Shown here one piece after another: positions 29,101 through 38,652 of a stretch of 64,000 bases of DNA (position 1 is the stretch's first letter; every line of letters starts with the position of its first letter). The notes beneath the pieces are model-generated. The model searched no databases. It was not told the origin of the DNA and was given only the letters and a program-made list of their open reading frames with translations. A program made the position numbers and the translations under genes. The stretch comes from an uncultured Pseudovibrio sp. (GTDB lineage: Bacteria > Pseudomonadota > Alphaproteobacteria > Rhizobiales > Stappiaceae). The DNA is taken from contig CANMBS010000017.1 of the NCBI GenBank assembly GCA_947496145.1, positions 1-64,000 on the forward strand. Direction: 5' to 3'.

Positions 29101-31026
29101 ATGAATAAAATCGCACAAGTCAAAAACGCCTTTGATCTGACCACCTATATTTCTGCGCAAGAAAGTAAGGGCTTTCTGCGGTTTTTAACCTGCGGAAGTG
29201 TGGATGACGGAAAATCGACCCTGATCGGGCGCCTACTTTACGACAGCAAGCTGTTATTTGAGGATCAGCTTGCAGCACTGGAAAAAGATAGCCGCAAACA
29301 TGGCACTGTGGCCGAAGACATAGATCTGGCACTGCTCGTGGATGGCTTGGAAGCAGAACGTGAGCAAGGCATTACAATTGATGTGGCCTATCGTTTTTTC
29401 TCGACTGATAAGCGCAAGTTCATCGTGGCAGACACGCCGGGTCACGAGCAGTACACCCGTAATATGGTAACCGGAGCATCCACCGCAGACCTTGCCATCC
29501 TGCTGGTGGATGCACGCAAAGGCTTGCTGACACAAACCCGCCGCCATGCCTTCATCGCTTCTCTGCTTGGCGTGCGCCACGTGGTGTTGGCGGTGAATAA
29601 AATCGATCTGGTGGATTATAATCAGGCCCGTTTTGAGGAGATCAAAGCAGAATTTGAAAGTTTCTCCTCCGGCTTTGATTTTGACAGCCGCCAGGTTATT
29701 CCGCTGTCAGCTCGTTATGGTGATAACGTTACCAGCGCCAGCGAAAATTTGAGCTGGTTCAATGGCCCGACACTTCTGGAACATCTTGAAACCGTTGAAC
29801 TGGACCAGCACACCAGCGAGACGGCCTTCCGCTTTCCCGTGCAATGGGTCAATCGCCCCAATTTGGACTTTCGCGGTTACAGTGGCACAGTGCGTGGCGG
29901 TGCAATCAGCGTGGGTGATGAAATCTGCGTGGCCCAGTCTGGCAAAACCAGTCGTCTGGAGCGGATTGTCACCATGGATGGAGATCTGCTGCGTGCAGAA
30001 AACGGACAATCGGTCACCCTCACACTTACTGATGAGATCGATATTTCTCGCGGTGACGTGCTTACGCCTGCTAAAGCGCGCCCGGACATGAGTGACCAGT
30101 TTGCCGCTCATCTCATATGGATGTCCGAAAACGCCATGTTGCCCGGTCGGCCATATCTGCTCAAATGCAGTACAAAAACCGTGAGCGCCAGCGTAACTGA
30201 AATCAAGCACAAGGTGGATGTCAATACATTTGACCAACATGCTGCCAAGCAACTCACGCTTAACGAGATTGCTTTTTGTAATCTGGCCCTGTCTGAGCCT
30301 ATTGCTTTTGATCCTTATGAAGTTAACCGCGATACCGGCAGTTTCATTCTGATTGACAGGATGACCAATGAAACAGTAGGTGCAGGACTCATCTGGTTCG
30401 GTCTGCGCCGTGCGACCAATGTGCATCGTCAGGCGCTGGATATCGATCAAAAAGCACGTGGTCGTCTGAAAGGGCAAAAACCTGCTGTCCTGTGGTTCAC
30501 TGGCCTGTCAGGTTCTGGTAAATCCACCATTGCAAATGCAGTGGAGCAAAAACTGCATAGTCTTGGCCGCCACACCTATCTGCTTGATGGTGATAATATT
30601 CGCCACGGCCTTAACAGGGATTTAGGTTTCACTGACGCCGACCGGGTGGAAAATATCCGCCGTGTGGCAGAGACGGCAAAGCTGTTTGTCGACGCTGGTC
30701 TGATCACCCTTGTCTCCTTTATTTCCCCATTCAAAGCAGAACGTCAGCTCGCCCGTGACCTCATGGAGGAGGGGGAGTTCTTTGAAATCTTCGTCAATAC
30801 ATCCTTAGAGGAATGCGAGGCTCGCGACGTCAAAGGGCTCTACGCCAAAGCCAGAACGGGCCAGATCAAAAACTTTACGGGAATAAGCAGCCCGTACGAA
30901 CCGCCCGAGAAGCCAGAACTAAACCTGAAAACACAGTCAAAAACAGTAGATGACCTGGCCGACGAGATTGTTGAGCGTTTGCTGAATGATGGGTATATCG
31001 GAACAGACAATTCTTGGGTCATCTGA
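29101..31026 (+). CDS. cysNC: Bifunctional sulfate adenylyltransferase subunit 1 / APS kinase
   Basis: A 641-residue fusion as in rhizobial NodQ. The N-terminal part is a translation-factor-like GTPase with G1 [14 protein letters not shown], switch [16 protein letters not shown] and NKIDLVDY, followed by beta-barrel domains. From about residue 455 the APS kinase begins: Walker [14 protein letters not shown], the [15 protein letters not shown] segment, [10 protein letters not shown] and KGLYAKAR. The product of the pair CysD/CysNC is PAPS, the donor for sulfotransferases or PAPS reductase. No cysH, cysI or sulfotransferase is in the window. Confidence 0.97.
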   Translation: MNKIAQVKNAFDLTTYISAQESKGFLRFLTCGSVDDGKSTLIGRLLYDSKLLFEDQLAALEKDSRKHGTVAEDIDLALLVDGLEAEREQGITIDVAYRFFSTDKRKFIVADTPGHEQYTRNMVTGASTADLAILLVDARKGLLTQTRRHAFIASLLGVRHVVLAVNKIDLVDYNQARFEEIKAEFESFSSGFDFDSRQVIPLSARYGDNVTSASENLSWFNGPTLLEHLETVELDQHTSETAFRFPVQWVNRPNLDFRGYSGTVRGGAISVGDEICVAQSGKTSRLERIVTMDGDLLRAENGQSVTLTLTDEIDISRGDVLTPAKARPDMSDQFAAHLIWMSENAMLPGRPYLLKCSTKTVSASVTEIKHKVDVNTFDQHAAKQLTLNEIAFCNLALSEPIAFDPYEVNRDTGSFILIDRMTNETVGAGLIWFGLRRATNVHRQALDIDQKARGRLKGQKPAVLWFTGLSGSGKSTIANAVEQKLHSLGRHTYLLDGDNIRHGLNRDLGFTDADRVENIRRVAETAKLFVDAGLITLVSFISPFKAERQLARDLMEEGEFFEIFVNTSLEECEARDVKGLYAKARTGQIKNFTGISSPYEPPEKPELNLKTQSKTVDDLADEIVERLLNDGYIGTDNSWVI

Positions 31027-31210
31027 ATGTTGTATCTGTAACTGAGTGAGGCAGTGAGACTTGTTCTCCGGCCTCATCTCCGCAGACAGGACAAATATTA
31101 CAAATCAAGCAAGGAGTTTTTTTACCAAAGCGCGATCTGAAGTGTTGTTGGTCAAGTTACATCCGATAAATTGCCAGTGCCTCACAATGTCAAATAAGCG
31201 GGAGGGGTAC

Positions 31211-31804
31211 ATGCCAAAGGCACTCAAAAAATACAAAAATGTCTCCGAGTTTATAAAGGGGGCAGCCGCCTTTAAAAAGGAAATGGAGAAAAAGTACAAG
31301 CTCCCGGCGAAAGATGTTGCTCGCTTTGAGAAGGTGATGAGCGACAAAACCGGAATTGAAAAAACCTACATGGCTCTTGTTGAAGAAGATCCCAAGCTTT
31401 TGAAGATTGCAGGTGATATTGAAAAGATAGATAAAGCAATTAAAACTCTGGCAAAAGCGGAAGTGACTTACACCAAAGTAGATCGAAATCTGGTTGAGGT
31501 CTCCAAAGCAATTAAAAGAATGGTAGATGCTGCTGGTGGTGATCGTAAGCAGCTTGCTGGCAATGACAACTACAAGAAACTTAACGCTTACCTGGATAAG
31601 ACCGCACAGGAGTGGGACAAGGCAAACAAGCAAGTCAAGCAGCTGAATGACCTGAGAAAACAAGTTGCAATTCTACAGGCAAGTTACGACAAGGAAAAAG
31701 ACAAAATCGCCAAAACCTATGGGGTGACATTAAAAACAGATGCCAAAAGTCTTGTGGTTATCATGGGTAAGACCCCGGAAATGTCCATCTCCCTTGGGGG
31801 GTAG
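31211..31804 (+). CDS. Lysine-rich coiled-coil protein of unknown function
   Basis: Not a family I recognise. The 197-residue protein is very rich in Lys and Ala, lacks Cys and Trp apart from one Trp, and has long heptad-like helices (DIEKIDKAIKTLAKAE; WDKANKQVKQLNDLRKQVA). It has no signal peptide or membrane segment. I start at the ATG at 31211 because GGAGGGG lies just upstream; the frame extends 50 codons further back with no features. It stands alone between cysNC and kdsA. A structural or nucleic-acid/polyanion-binding role would fit the charge, but that is a guess. Confidence 0.72.
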   Translation: MPKALKKYKNVSEFIKGAAAFKKEMEKKYKLPAKDVARFEKVMSDKTGIEKTYMALVEEDPKLLKIAGDIEKIDKAIKTLAKAEVTYTKVDRNLVEVSKAIKRMVDAAGGDRKQLAGNDNYKKLNAYLDKTAQEWDKANKQVKQLNDLRKQVAILQASYDKEKDKIAKTYGVTLKTDAKSLVVIMGKTPEMSISLGG

Positions 31805-31877
31805 AATAACTTTTACGGAATTCGTGAGCAATTATGTGACAGGGTGATCATGAAACTCATTGTGGCCAAACGCTGTT

Positions 31878-31910
31878 CGCAGGTTTTGAAAATACTGCAC
31901 AAAACCTGCG
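31878..31910. repeat. Perfect 11-bp inverted repeat upstream of kdsA
   Basis: CGCAGGTTTTG and CAAAACCTGCG are separated by 11 bases. No T-run follows on either strand, so it is not a standard terminator. It lies 106-138 bp before the kdsA start and could be an operator or an RNA stem in the leader. Confidence 0.6.
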
Positions 31911-32015
31911 GAAAACTGCGTCCTGTTACATTCTAAAGCCATTGCACTTGTATTTTTGAAGGGAAGAGCCTAATCAGCTCTTGGACTATTCTCACGCCTT
32001 TAAGGAGAACCCTTC

Positions 32016-32864
32016 GTGTCTCAACCGAACGCTCAAGTTTCTGTCGGAAACGCTGTCTTCGCCAATGACAAACCGTTTGCGCTGATTGCTGGCCCTTGCC
32101 AGATGGAAAGCCGCGCACATGCAATGGAAATGGCACAGGCTGTTAAAGAAATTGCGCAGGCCCTGAACATCGGTTTGGTCTTTAAGGCAAGCTACGACAA
32201 AGCAAACCGCACAAGTCTGTCTGCCAGCCGTGGCATGGGCATGAAAGGTGGTTTGGAAGTCTTTGCTGAAATAAAGGAAACCTATGGCCTGCCAGTTATC
32301 ACAGACGTGCATGAGCCATCTCACTGTGCACCTGTAGCTGAAGTTTGTGATGTGCTGCAAATCCCGGCTTATCTGTGTCGTCAAACAGACCTGCTCGTTG
32401 CAGCCGCAAAAACCGGGTGTGTAATCAACGTCAAAAAAGGCCAGTTTCTGGCACCCTGGGACATGAAAAACGTCATGACCAAGATCGTGGAGAGCGGCAA
32501 CTCCAATGTGATGCTCTGCGAACGCGGCGCAACCTTTGGTTACAACACACTTGTTTCTGATATGCGTGCTCTGCCAATCATGGCAAATATGGGTGCTCCT
32601 GTTGTGTTTGACGCAACCCATTCCGTTCAGCAGCCTGGTGGTCTGGGTGGTTCTTCTGGTGGGCAACGTGAATTCGTTGCAACACTTGCGCGTGCAGCTG
32701 TTGCCGTTGGTATTGCAGGGTTGTTCGTTGAAACTCACGATGATCCTGACAACACCACCTCATCTGACGGTCCAAATATGATTCCTTTGAACCGACTTAA
32801 GGATCTGTTGCAGTGGTTGCAGGAGTTTGACCGCATATCCAAAACCGGCACATTTGCCCTTTAG
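32016..32864 (+). CDS. kdsA: 3-deoxy-8-phosphooctulonate synthase (metal-dependent type)
   Basis: A 282-residue enzyme condensing phosphoenolpyruvate with arabinose 5-phosphate to give KDO 8-phosphate for the lipopolysaccharide core. Motifs are LIAGPCQMES, FKASYDKANRTS, GLPVITDVHEP, QIPAYLCRQTDLL, KKGQFLAPWDM, FDATHSVQ and VETHDDPDN. Cys28 in the first motif marks the class that needs a divalent metal, unlike the E. coli class with Asn there. The start is GTG at 32016, nine bases after AAGGAG. The enolase gene follows 188 bp downstream; enolase makes the phosphoenolpyruvate used here. Confidence 0.97.
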   Translation: MSQPNAQVSVGNAVFANDKPFALIAGPCQMESRAHAMEMAQAVKEIAQALNIGLVFKASYDKANRTSLSASRGMGMKGGLEVFAEIKETYGLPVITDVHEPSHCAPVAEVCDVLQIPAYLCRQTDLLVAAAKTGCVINVKKGQFLAPWDMKNVMTKIVESGNSNVMLCERGATFGYNTLVSDMRALPIMANMGAPVVFDATHSVQQPGGLGGSSGGQREFVATLARAAVAVGIAGLFVETHDDPDNTTSSDGPNMIPLNRLKDLLQWLQEFDRISKTGTFAL

Positions 32865-32951
32865 ATATTTCACTAAGCCTAAAATATCTGCAAAATCAGG
32901 CGTTTTTACTTAGTGCTGCGACAAAATAGAGCCTTTTATTCCCATGGTTTT

Positions 32952-32972
32952 GAAGAGGTTCAGTACCTCTTC
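32952..32972. repeat. 8-bp hairpin between kdsA and eno
   Basis: GAAGAGGT and ACCTCTTC form a perfect stem with a 5-base loop, followed by the pyrimidine stretch TCTTCCTT. It may be a weak kdsA terminator or a processing site. There is no long U-run. Confidence 0.45.
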
Positions 32973-33016
32973 TCTTCCTTAGATAAAGCGGGTCGGTTAC
33001 AACCCTGTGAGCCTAA

Positions 33017-34327
<1,311 letters not shown>

Positions 34328-34354
34328 TAGTTGCACTACATTGCGAACGAAAAT

Positions 34355-34382
34355 AAAGCCGGGGCATATGCTCCGGCTTTTT
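34355..34382 (+). terminator. Intrinsic terminator of eno
   Basis: AAAGCCGGGGC and GCTCCGGCTTT pair in an 11-bp stem (one G-U) around an ATAT loop, followed by a run of T. It begins 28 bp after the enolase stop. Confidence 0.9.
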
Positions 34383-34408
34383 GCATTCGGACAAAGGAAA
34401 TCTGTATT

Positions 34409-34696
34409 TTACTTTTTAAAGCGGCGGTAGATGTAAGCTGCTATTTCATAGGCAGCCCAGCCAACAATCATATATCCCCATAGGATGGGAATAAGCAGCA
34501 GCCCCCAAAGGGCGAACATGCTTAAAGAATGCAACTGCTCCCCAAACTCATAGCCTGAAATGGAACAGGGACTGGCAGCACCTTCAAAGACTTCGCATTC
34601 CGCAAGCTCGCCTGCAAGTAATACGACAAGAACAGCAAACACCCAAAAAACCACAGGAGAGGAAAACAAAAAGAGAAGCACTCTGCGTTTACTCAT
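34409..34696 (-). CDS. Small two-helix inner membrane protein
   Basis: No named family. The 95-residue protein has a basic start (MSKRRVL), a first hydrophobic helix (FSSPVVFWVFAVLVVLLAGE, about residues 11-30), a short loop with two cysteines (AECEV; ASPCSI), a second helix (about 58-85) and a basic tail YRRFKK. The two loop cysteines may form a disulfide on the periplasmic side. The start at 34696 follows AGAGG; a TTG lies one codon upstream. It converges with eno beyond the terminator. Confidence 0.7.
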   Translation of the reverse strand: MSKRRVLLFLFSSPVVFWVFAVLVVLLAGELAECEVFEGAASPCSISGYEFGEQLHSLSMFALWGLLLIPILWGYMIVGWAAYEIAAYIYRRFKK

Positions 34697-34852
34697 CAAA
34701 ATGGCCTCTAATGGCGATCAGTCAAAAGGGCTGAACTTCCTTCTGCAAGTAATCTCATTCCACAAAAAACGCAGTGCTTTCTTGCTGGATAAGATTATCG
34801 CATATTCGCAAGTCAACCTTACATGCAGTATCAACCATTTTGCGAGCTGAGG

Positions 34853-35509
34853 CTATTCCGCAGTTTTTGTTTCTTCAGCATGACGAATAGCTGCCGCCAG
34901 AGTTTCAGGGTTTTCCGCGCCTGCTACTGCAAACCGGCCATCAATCACGAAGAAAGGCACTCCGGTCACACCTATCTCATGGGCACGGAAAACATCGGCT
35001 TCAACTTCCTTGATATCCTGATCTGTATCCAAAAGCTCAGAAACCAAAGCACCATTCAATCCAGCGCGTTCTGCTGCGGTAATAAGGACTTTTTTATCAG
35101 TTAAATCAGCACCTTCAGTGAAGTATAGCTTAAACAGCTCTTCCACCATAGCATCCTGCATGCCATCAGCACGCGCCCAACGGATTAATCGGTGACTGTT
35201 TATGGTATTGGGTGATTTAGTGATTGCCTCAAACTGAAAGTCGATATCTTCTTCACTACCTGCATTGCGCACGTGAGCATAAGCTTGCTTTGCGCGTTCT
35301 GCGCCACCAAATTTTTCTTCCAGATAAGTCTTCCGGTCCTTACCTTCAACTGGCAAACTCGCATCAAGTTGATAGGGGTGCCACTGAACTTTGACAGCAC
35401 TGTCAGGTAACATCATGAGCGCTTTTTCCAAACGGCGCTTTCCAATGAAGCACCACGGACACATAACATCAGAAATAACATCGATAACAATCGGGGCTTG
35501 ACCAGACAT
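34853..35509 (-). CDS. DsbA-family oxidoreductase, FrnE type
   Basis: A 218-residue cytoplasmic-type DsbA-like thioredoxin-fold protein with the C17-P-W-C20 active site in ISDVMCPWCFIGKRRLE, the PYQLD segment, a helical insertion, and the cis-proline region VTGVPFFVIDGRFAVAGA. FrnE-type proteins are disulfide isomerases/oxidoreductases linked to redox stress or natural product tailoring; no signal peptide is seen here. I start at the internal ATG at 35509 (MSGQAPIVIDV), four codons inside the open frame. Confidence 0.88.
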   Translation of the reverse strand: MSGQAPIVIDVISDVMCPWCFIGKRRLEKALMMLPDSAVKVQWHPYQLDASLPVEGKDRKTYLEEKFGGAERAKQAYAHVRNAGSEEDIDFQFEAITKSPNTINSHRLIRWARADGMQDAMVEELFKLYFTEGADLTDKKVLITAAERAGLNGALVSELLDTDQDIKEVEADVFRAHEIGVTGVPFFVIDGRFAVAGAENPETLAAAIRHAEETKTAE

Positions 35510-35612
35510 CAAAACTCTCATCCCAGGGTACTTGCAAGTATGTTCGAACTAGTCAGAAGTACTCCATATCGCGCAGAAAAACTCTCACAATTTTGTGAGG
35601 CTTCTCAGGTGG

Positions 35613-36854
35613 TCAACCGTTACCTAAGCCAGTTGTACGCACCATAACGAGCACGCGGTTAGAAAGTTGCTCCAAGCCCTTTTTGCTACGCAGAACCGCT
35701 ACAGGACCGCGACCTTCAACATTTGCGACAAAATCCTCGTCCCGGCAGACTGCCATTGCGATGGAAAGCACCGTACCGCTCCAGTAGGTTTGGTGCTGCG
35801 CGAAGGCCTGCGGGTTATTGCCAGTAAAACGCTCAATCAACTCAAGCAGATTAAGCTCATAAACACATTCACCGCGTCGTTTCGTGGATTCTTCAAGTAG
35901 CTTCAGATAGCTGCTATAGGTTTTTTCTGACAGATAATCTTCATTATCTTGCCGTGTCAGCCACTGGCTGGACACAGTCAGTATTGCATCCGTAAGTCTC
36001 TGGCGCCGTCCTGCCCGGATCGCGCTGATAATGTGACCCGTCAGCACCTTATCACTCACATCACCCAGCAAAACATCAGTTGCACCAGCTGAGTATAAAA
36101 GATGCGCAGATTCCTCATCCGCACTGTGAGCGAGGATCGGCAGATTGAAATATCTTGGGTCGGCCCGTAGCCGTTCAATTTCTTCGCAGGCCTGCCAGGC
36201 AGGCATGTCAATCAGCACAACCTCAAACCGGCGTTCTGTAAGATAATCCTCTGTCATCTCCGAAGAAAGCCCACCAACAATCTCAACGGGCAGATCCAGA
36301 AGTGCTTGTGTACGCCCAAAATGGCTTCCAAATCCGGCAACAAGTAAGCCTGCAGATTTAAGTGGTCCAAACTCGGTCTTGTATTCAGGAAGCGGCCCAA
36401 ACAAGCCGCGTCGCAACCGGGCTTCCTCAGCCCTGTTGGCAAGGCGTCTCAATCCGGCAATACGCGGTAAAAGCACGTCAGGTGGAATTGCATCGCTCAC
36501 CACTGCACTTGGTTTTAAATCCAGCGGTACTCGCGCATTGCCATTTGTGATGACAAGAAGCGGAACTTCAACCCCAGGTCCTTTTCGAAACTGGCGAATT
36601 TCTTCCGTTAATGCTTCAAGCTCCGGCGGATTATCTTCCTGCCAGGGCAGGAGAATGCAAATGGGAAGAACGTTAGTACCACGCAATTCATGAGACAACT
36701 GAGGGCTGTTACGCACAGCTACGAGGCGATCCGACAGAACTGTCAGTGGCTCCAGCATATCGAATACATGATTTTGCACAGGCGCAATCAGAAGGATTTT
36801 CCCCCAACTGGCATCTTGTGTTTCATGCTCCAATATCTGGTGGTCTCCGCTCAT
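35613..36854 (-). CDS. Tandem pseudo-receiver protein with degenerate GGDEF-like C-terminus
   Basis: A 413-residue cytoplasmic protein. The first ~135 residues and a second block (about 165-290: LLVAGFGSHFGRTQALL ... VVLIDMPAWQ ... ILAHSADEESAHLLYSAGATDVL) have the alternating pattern of receiver domains. The first (LPICILLPWQEDNPPELEAL) lacks the usual phosphoacceptor environment; the second keeps an Asp in VVLIDMP. The last ~110 residues read like a worn GGDEF domain (YELNLLELIERFTGN; AMAVCRDEDFVANVEGRGPVAVL), with no GGDEF signature. This suggests a PleD-like ancestor that lost cyclase activity and now acts as a scaffold or sensor. It ends a two-gene unit with an AMP-ligase-like gene 8 bp upstream. 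Confidence 0.65.
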   Translation of the reverse strand: MSGDHQILEHETQDASWGKILLIAPVQNHVFDMLEPLTVLSDRLVAVRNSPQLSHELRGTNVLPICILLPWQEDNPPELEALTEEIRQFRKGPGVEVPLLVITNGNARVPLDLKPSAVVSDAIPPDVLLPRIAGLRRLANRAEEARLRRGLFGPLPEYKTEFGPLKSAGLLVAGFGSHFGRTQALLDLPVEIVGGLSSEMTEDYLTERRFEVVLIDMPAWQACEEIERLRADPRYFNLPILAHSADEESAHLLYSAGATDVLLGDVSDKVLTGHIISAIRAGRRQRLTDAILTVSSQWLTRQDNEDYLSEKTYSSYLKLLEESTKRRGECVYELNLLELIERFTGNNPQAFAQHQTYWSGTVLSIAMAVCRDEDFVANVEGRGPVAVLRSKKGLEQLSNRVLVMVRTTGLGNG

Positions 36855-36862
36855 TCATTCTC

Positions 36863-38536
36863 TCATGCAACTGCTTCCACTGGTCTGGGTTGGCGGCGAT
36901 TGCTTAGTTTTTCCCGGTCAATCTGCCCGTCTTCTGTCCTTGGTAAAGCCCTTAAAGACAAAATTCGGTGGGGCATCATTGCCAAGCTTACCCGTGATGC
37001 ATCAAGATACGAATAAAAGCCTTCCACATCGACAAGAAGACCTTCAGACGGCACCACTGCAACCATCAGGCGCGCACCCAGTAAGTCATCTTCTACCAGA
37101 AAAGCAGCTGCTTCTTTTACCCCCGAGAATTCACTGTATACAAGGTCCAGATGCTCCAGCTCCAAAAGTCCGGGTGCGCTTTTTCCTGGTGTGCCAAAGC
37201 CATGAATAGACCCAGTAACACTGTGTACGCTCACGGGAATTTCGGTAATTAAGCCTTGTTCTCCACTCTCATTATTGAAAAAGGAAAGTGCTGATGCGCC
37301 TGAGATCCACGCTGCGTCTGGTATCATCGCCCCCTTGAGTTTCAGATGATAATTTGCTTCAGAAGGAGTTACCTCTCTAGAAAATTCTCTATAGATTTCA
37401 ACAGGTTCTATGTTAATCAGACATGGTCCATGAGTAGATGTACTTGGAGCATATTGATCACCGGAAAGCAGAGGTACCGGAAGCTCCGAGTGTCCGCGCA
37501 AGTGTGCAACCAAAGCATATTCATCCAGCACATGAATATCCGCCATTTCACCCTGAGCACGATGTGGTGTAGGGGTAGGGGAGGTAATTGGCCATGCTGC
37601 AACAGTCGTCGTACTCCACCCCTCAAGTGCATCATCCAGATGCCCTGCAAGTGGTCCGGGCGTTAAAATATAATTGGCTTCAATAGATCTTGCATGATCG
37701 GTTAGTGTGGATAACGCGAGAGGATGATGCAAATGCAATGTCCCTTCACTCAAAAGCCATGGCACCAAACCTGCACCAATCCCGGTTATTCCGCAGAGAA
37801 TATATGGCAGCAGTAAACGCGCGCCCGGTTCCAGCCGTGTTTCCAGAAAGGGCATGAGCCCTGTGGAAACCCAGTGGTTATGACTGCGGGCAATCGGACT
37901 GATTTCAGTGCCAGAGTGGCCCCAGGTGAGTGTTGCAATGTGATTGGCTGGCGTCGCGCCGCGATCAACAACGGGTTCGGGAAATGAATCCCCATTTTCT
38001 GCCAGCATCGGCCCCATATCGATCAGGCCATCCGGGATGTCCTGACCGAGGCCAAAGACAAAGCGAAGCGAAAAGTAATCCGCTGCCGCATCGCGAGCTT
38101 CTTCACCAAGCATGCGTGTTTCAACCCGGTCAGCGGTAATGAGGGCCTTGGCATCCACAGTGCTTAAAGCACGCAGGATTTCCGAATGACGCCAGTGCAG
38201 CGGAAAAGGTGAGACAATTAAACCAGCACGCAATGCACCCAGAATACAAAGAACATTGTCGACCGTATTGGGGGATTGTATTCCCAGAATATGATCGGGC
38301 TCCATCCCCACAGCTGCAAAGAACCCTGCAATACGGCTGATTTCTTTCTCAGCCTCAGCGTAAGTCAGATGCCGGGGCGCACCGCCCGTCCAAATCTCCC
38401 GGTCAGGGGCATCTACCAGAGCAAGTCGGTTAGGGTTTTTCTGCGCAGCACGCCGAAACAGCATATCAAGGGTAATATTTCCCCAGACACCTGTTGTGCT
38501 GTGATTGGCTATGGCATCAGAAGTTGACAGTATCAT
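36863..38536 (-). CDS. Degenerate AMP-binding (acyl-CoA synthetase-like) protein
   Basis: A 557-residue member of the adenylate-forming superfamily by layout: LDMLFRRAAQKNPNRLALVD, HLTYAEAEKEISRIAGFF, ILGIQSPNTVDNVLCILGALRAG at the N-terminus and a C-terminal subdomain ending LPRTEDGQIDREKL. Key residues are missing. The phosphate-binding loop reads WGHSGTEISPIARSHNH instead of SGTTGxPKG, and the catalytic C-terminal lysine (GKIDR) is Gln538. Full adenylation chemistry is therefore doubtful. It could be a carrier, a regulatory pseudoenzyme, or an enzyme with altered chemistry. It is encoded 8 bp before the degenerate receiver/GGDEF-like gene, likely one transcript. Confidence 0.75.
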   Translation of the reverse strand: MILSTSDAIANHSTTGVWGNITLDMLFRRAAQKNPNRLALVDAPDREIWTGGAPRHLTYAEAEKEISRIAGFFAAVGMEPDHILGIQSPNTVDNVLCILGALRAGLIVSPFPLHWRHSEILRALSTVDAKALITADRVETRMLGEEARDAAADYFSLRFVFGLGQDIPDGLIDMGPMLAENGDSFPEPVVDRGATPANHIATLTWGHSGTEISPIARSHNHWVSTGLMPFLETRLEPGARLLLPYILCGITGIGAGLVPWLLSEGTLHLHHPLALSTLTDHARSIEANYILTPGPLAGHLDDALEGWSTTTVAAWPITSPTPTPHRAQGEMADIHVLDEYALVAHLRGHSELPVPLLSGDQYAPSTSTHGPCLINIEPVEIYREFSREVTPSEANYHLKLKGAMIPDAAWISGASALSFFNNESGEQGLITEIPVSVHSVTGSIHGFGTPGKSAPGLLELEHLDLVYSEFSGVKEAAAFLVEDDLLGARLMVAVVPSEGLLVDVEGFYSYLDASRVSLAMMPHRILSLRALPRTEDGQIDREKLSNRRQPRPVEAVA

Positions 38537-38609
38537 TCAAGGTAAGTCCGCTAAACGACTGCAAAATTGGAGATTCGACATCTTTGTTAAAAAACACTTT
38601 TGTAAAACA

Positions 38610-38645
38610 GGCTGCGCTCTTCAAGAACGCAGCCTCATTTTTTGT
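38610..38645. terminator. Bidirectional-looking terminator downstream of the YejA-like gene
   Basis: GGCTGCG and CGCAGCC form a perfect 7-bp GC-rich stem with an 11-base loop. On the plus strand TCATTTTTT follows; on the minus strand TGTTTTAC follows, which would end the leftward binding-protein gene just before the AMP-ligase-like gene. Confidence 0.7.
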
Positions 38646-38652
38646 GGCTTAT

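Noticed and set aside
31061-31210. N-terminal extension of the lysine-rich protein
   Set aside because: The extra 50 codons lack the protein's composition, and a strong GGAGGGG precedes the internal ATG at 31211.
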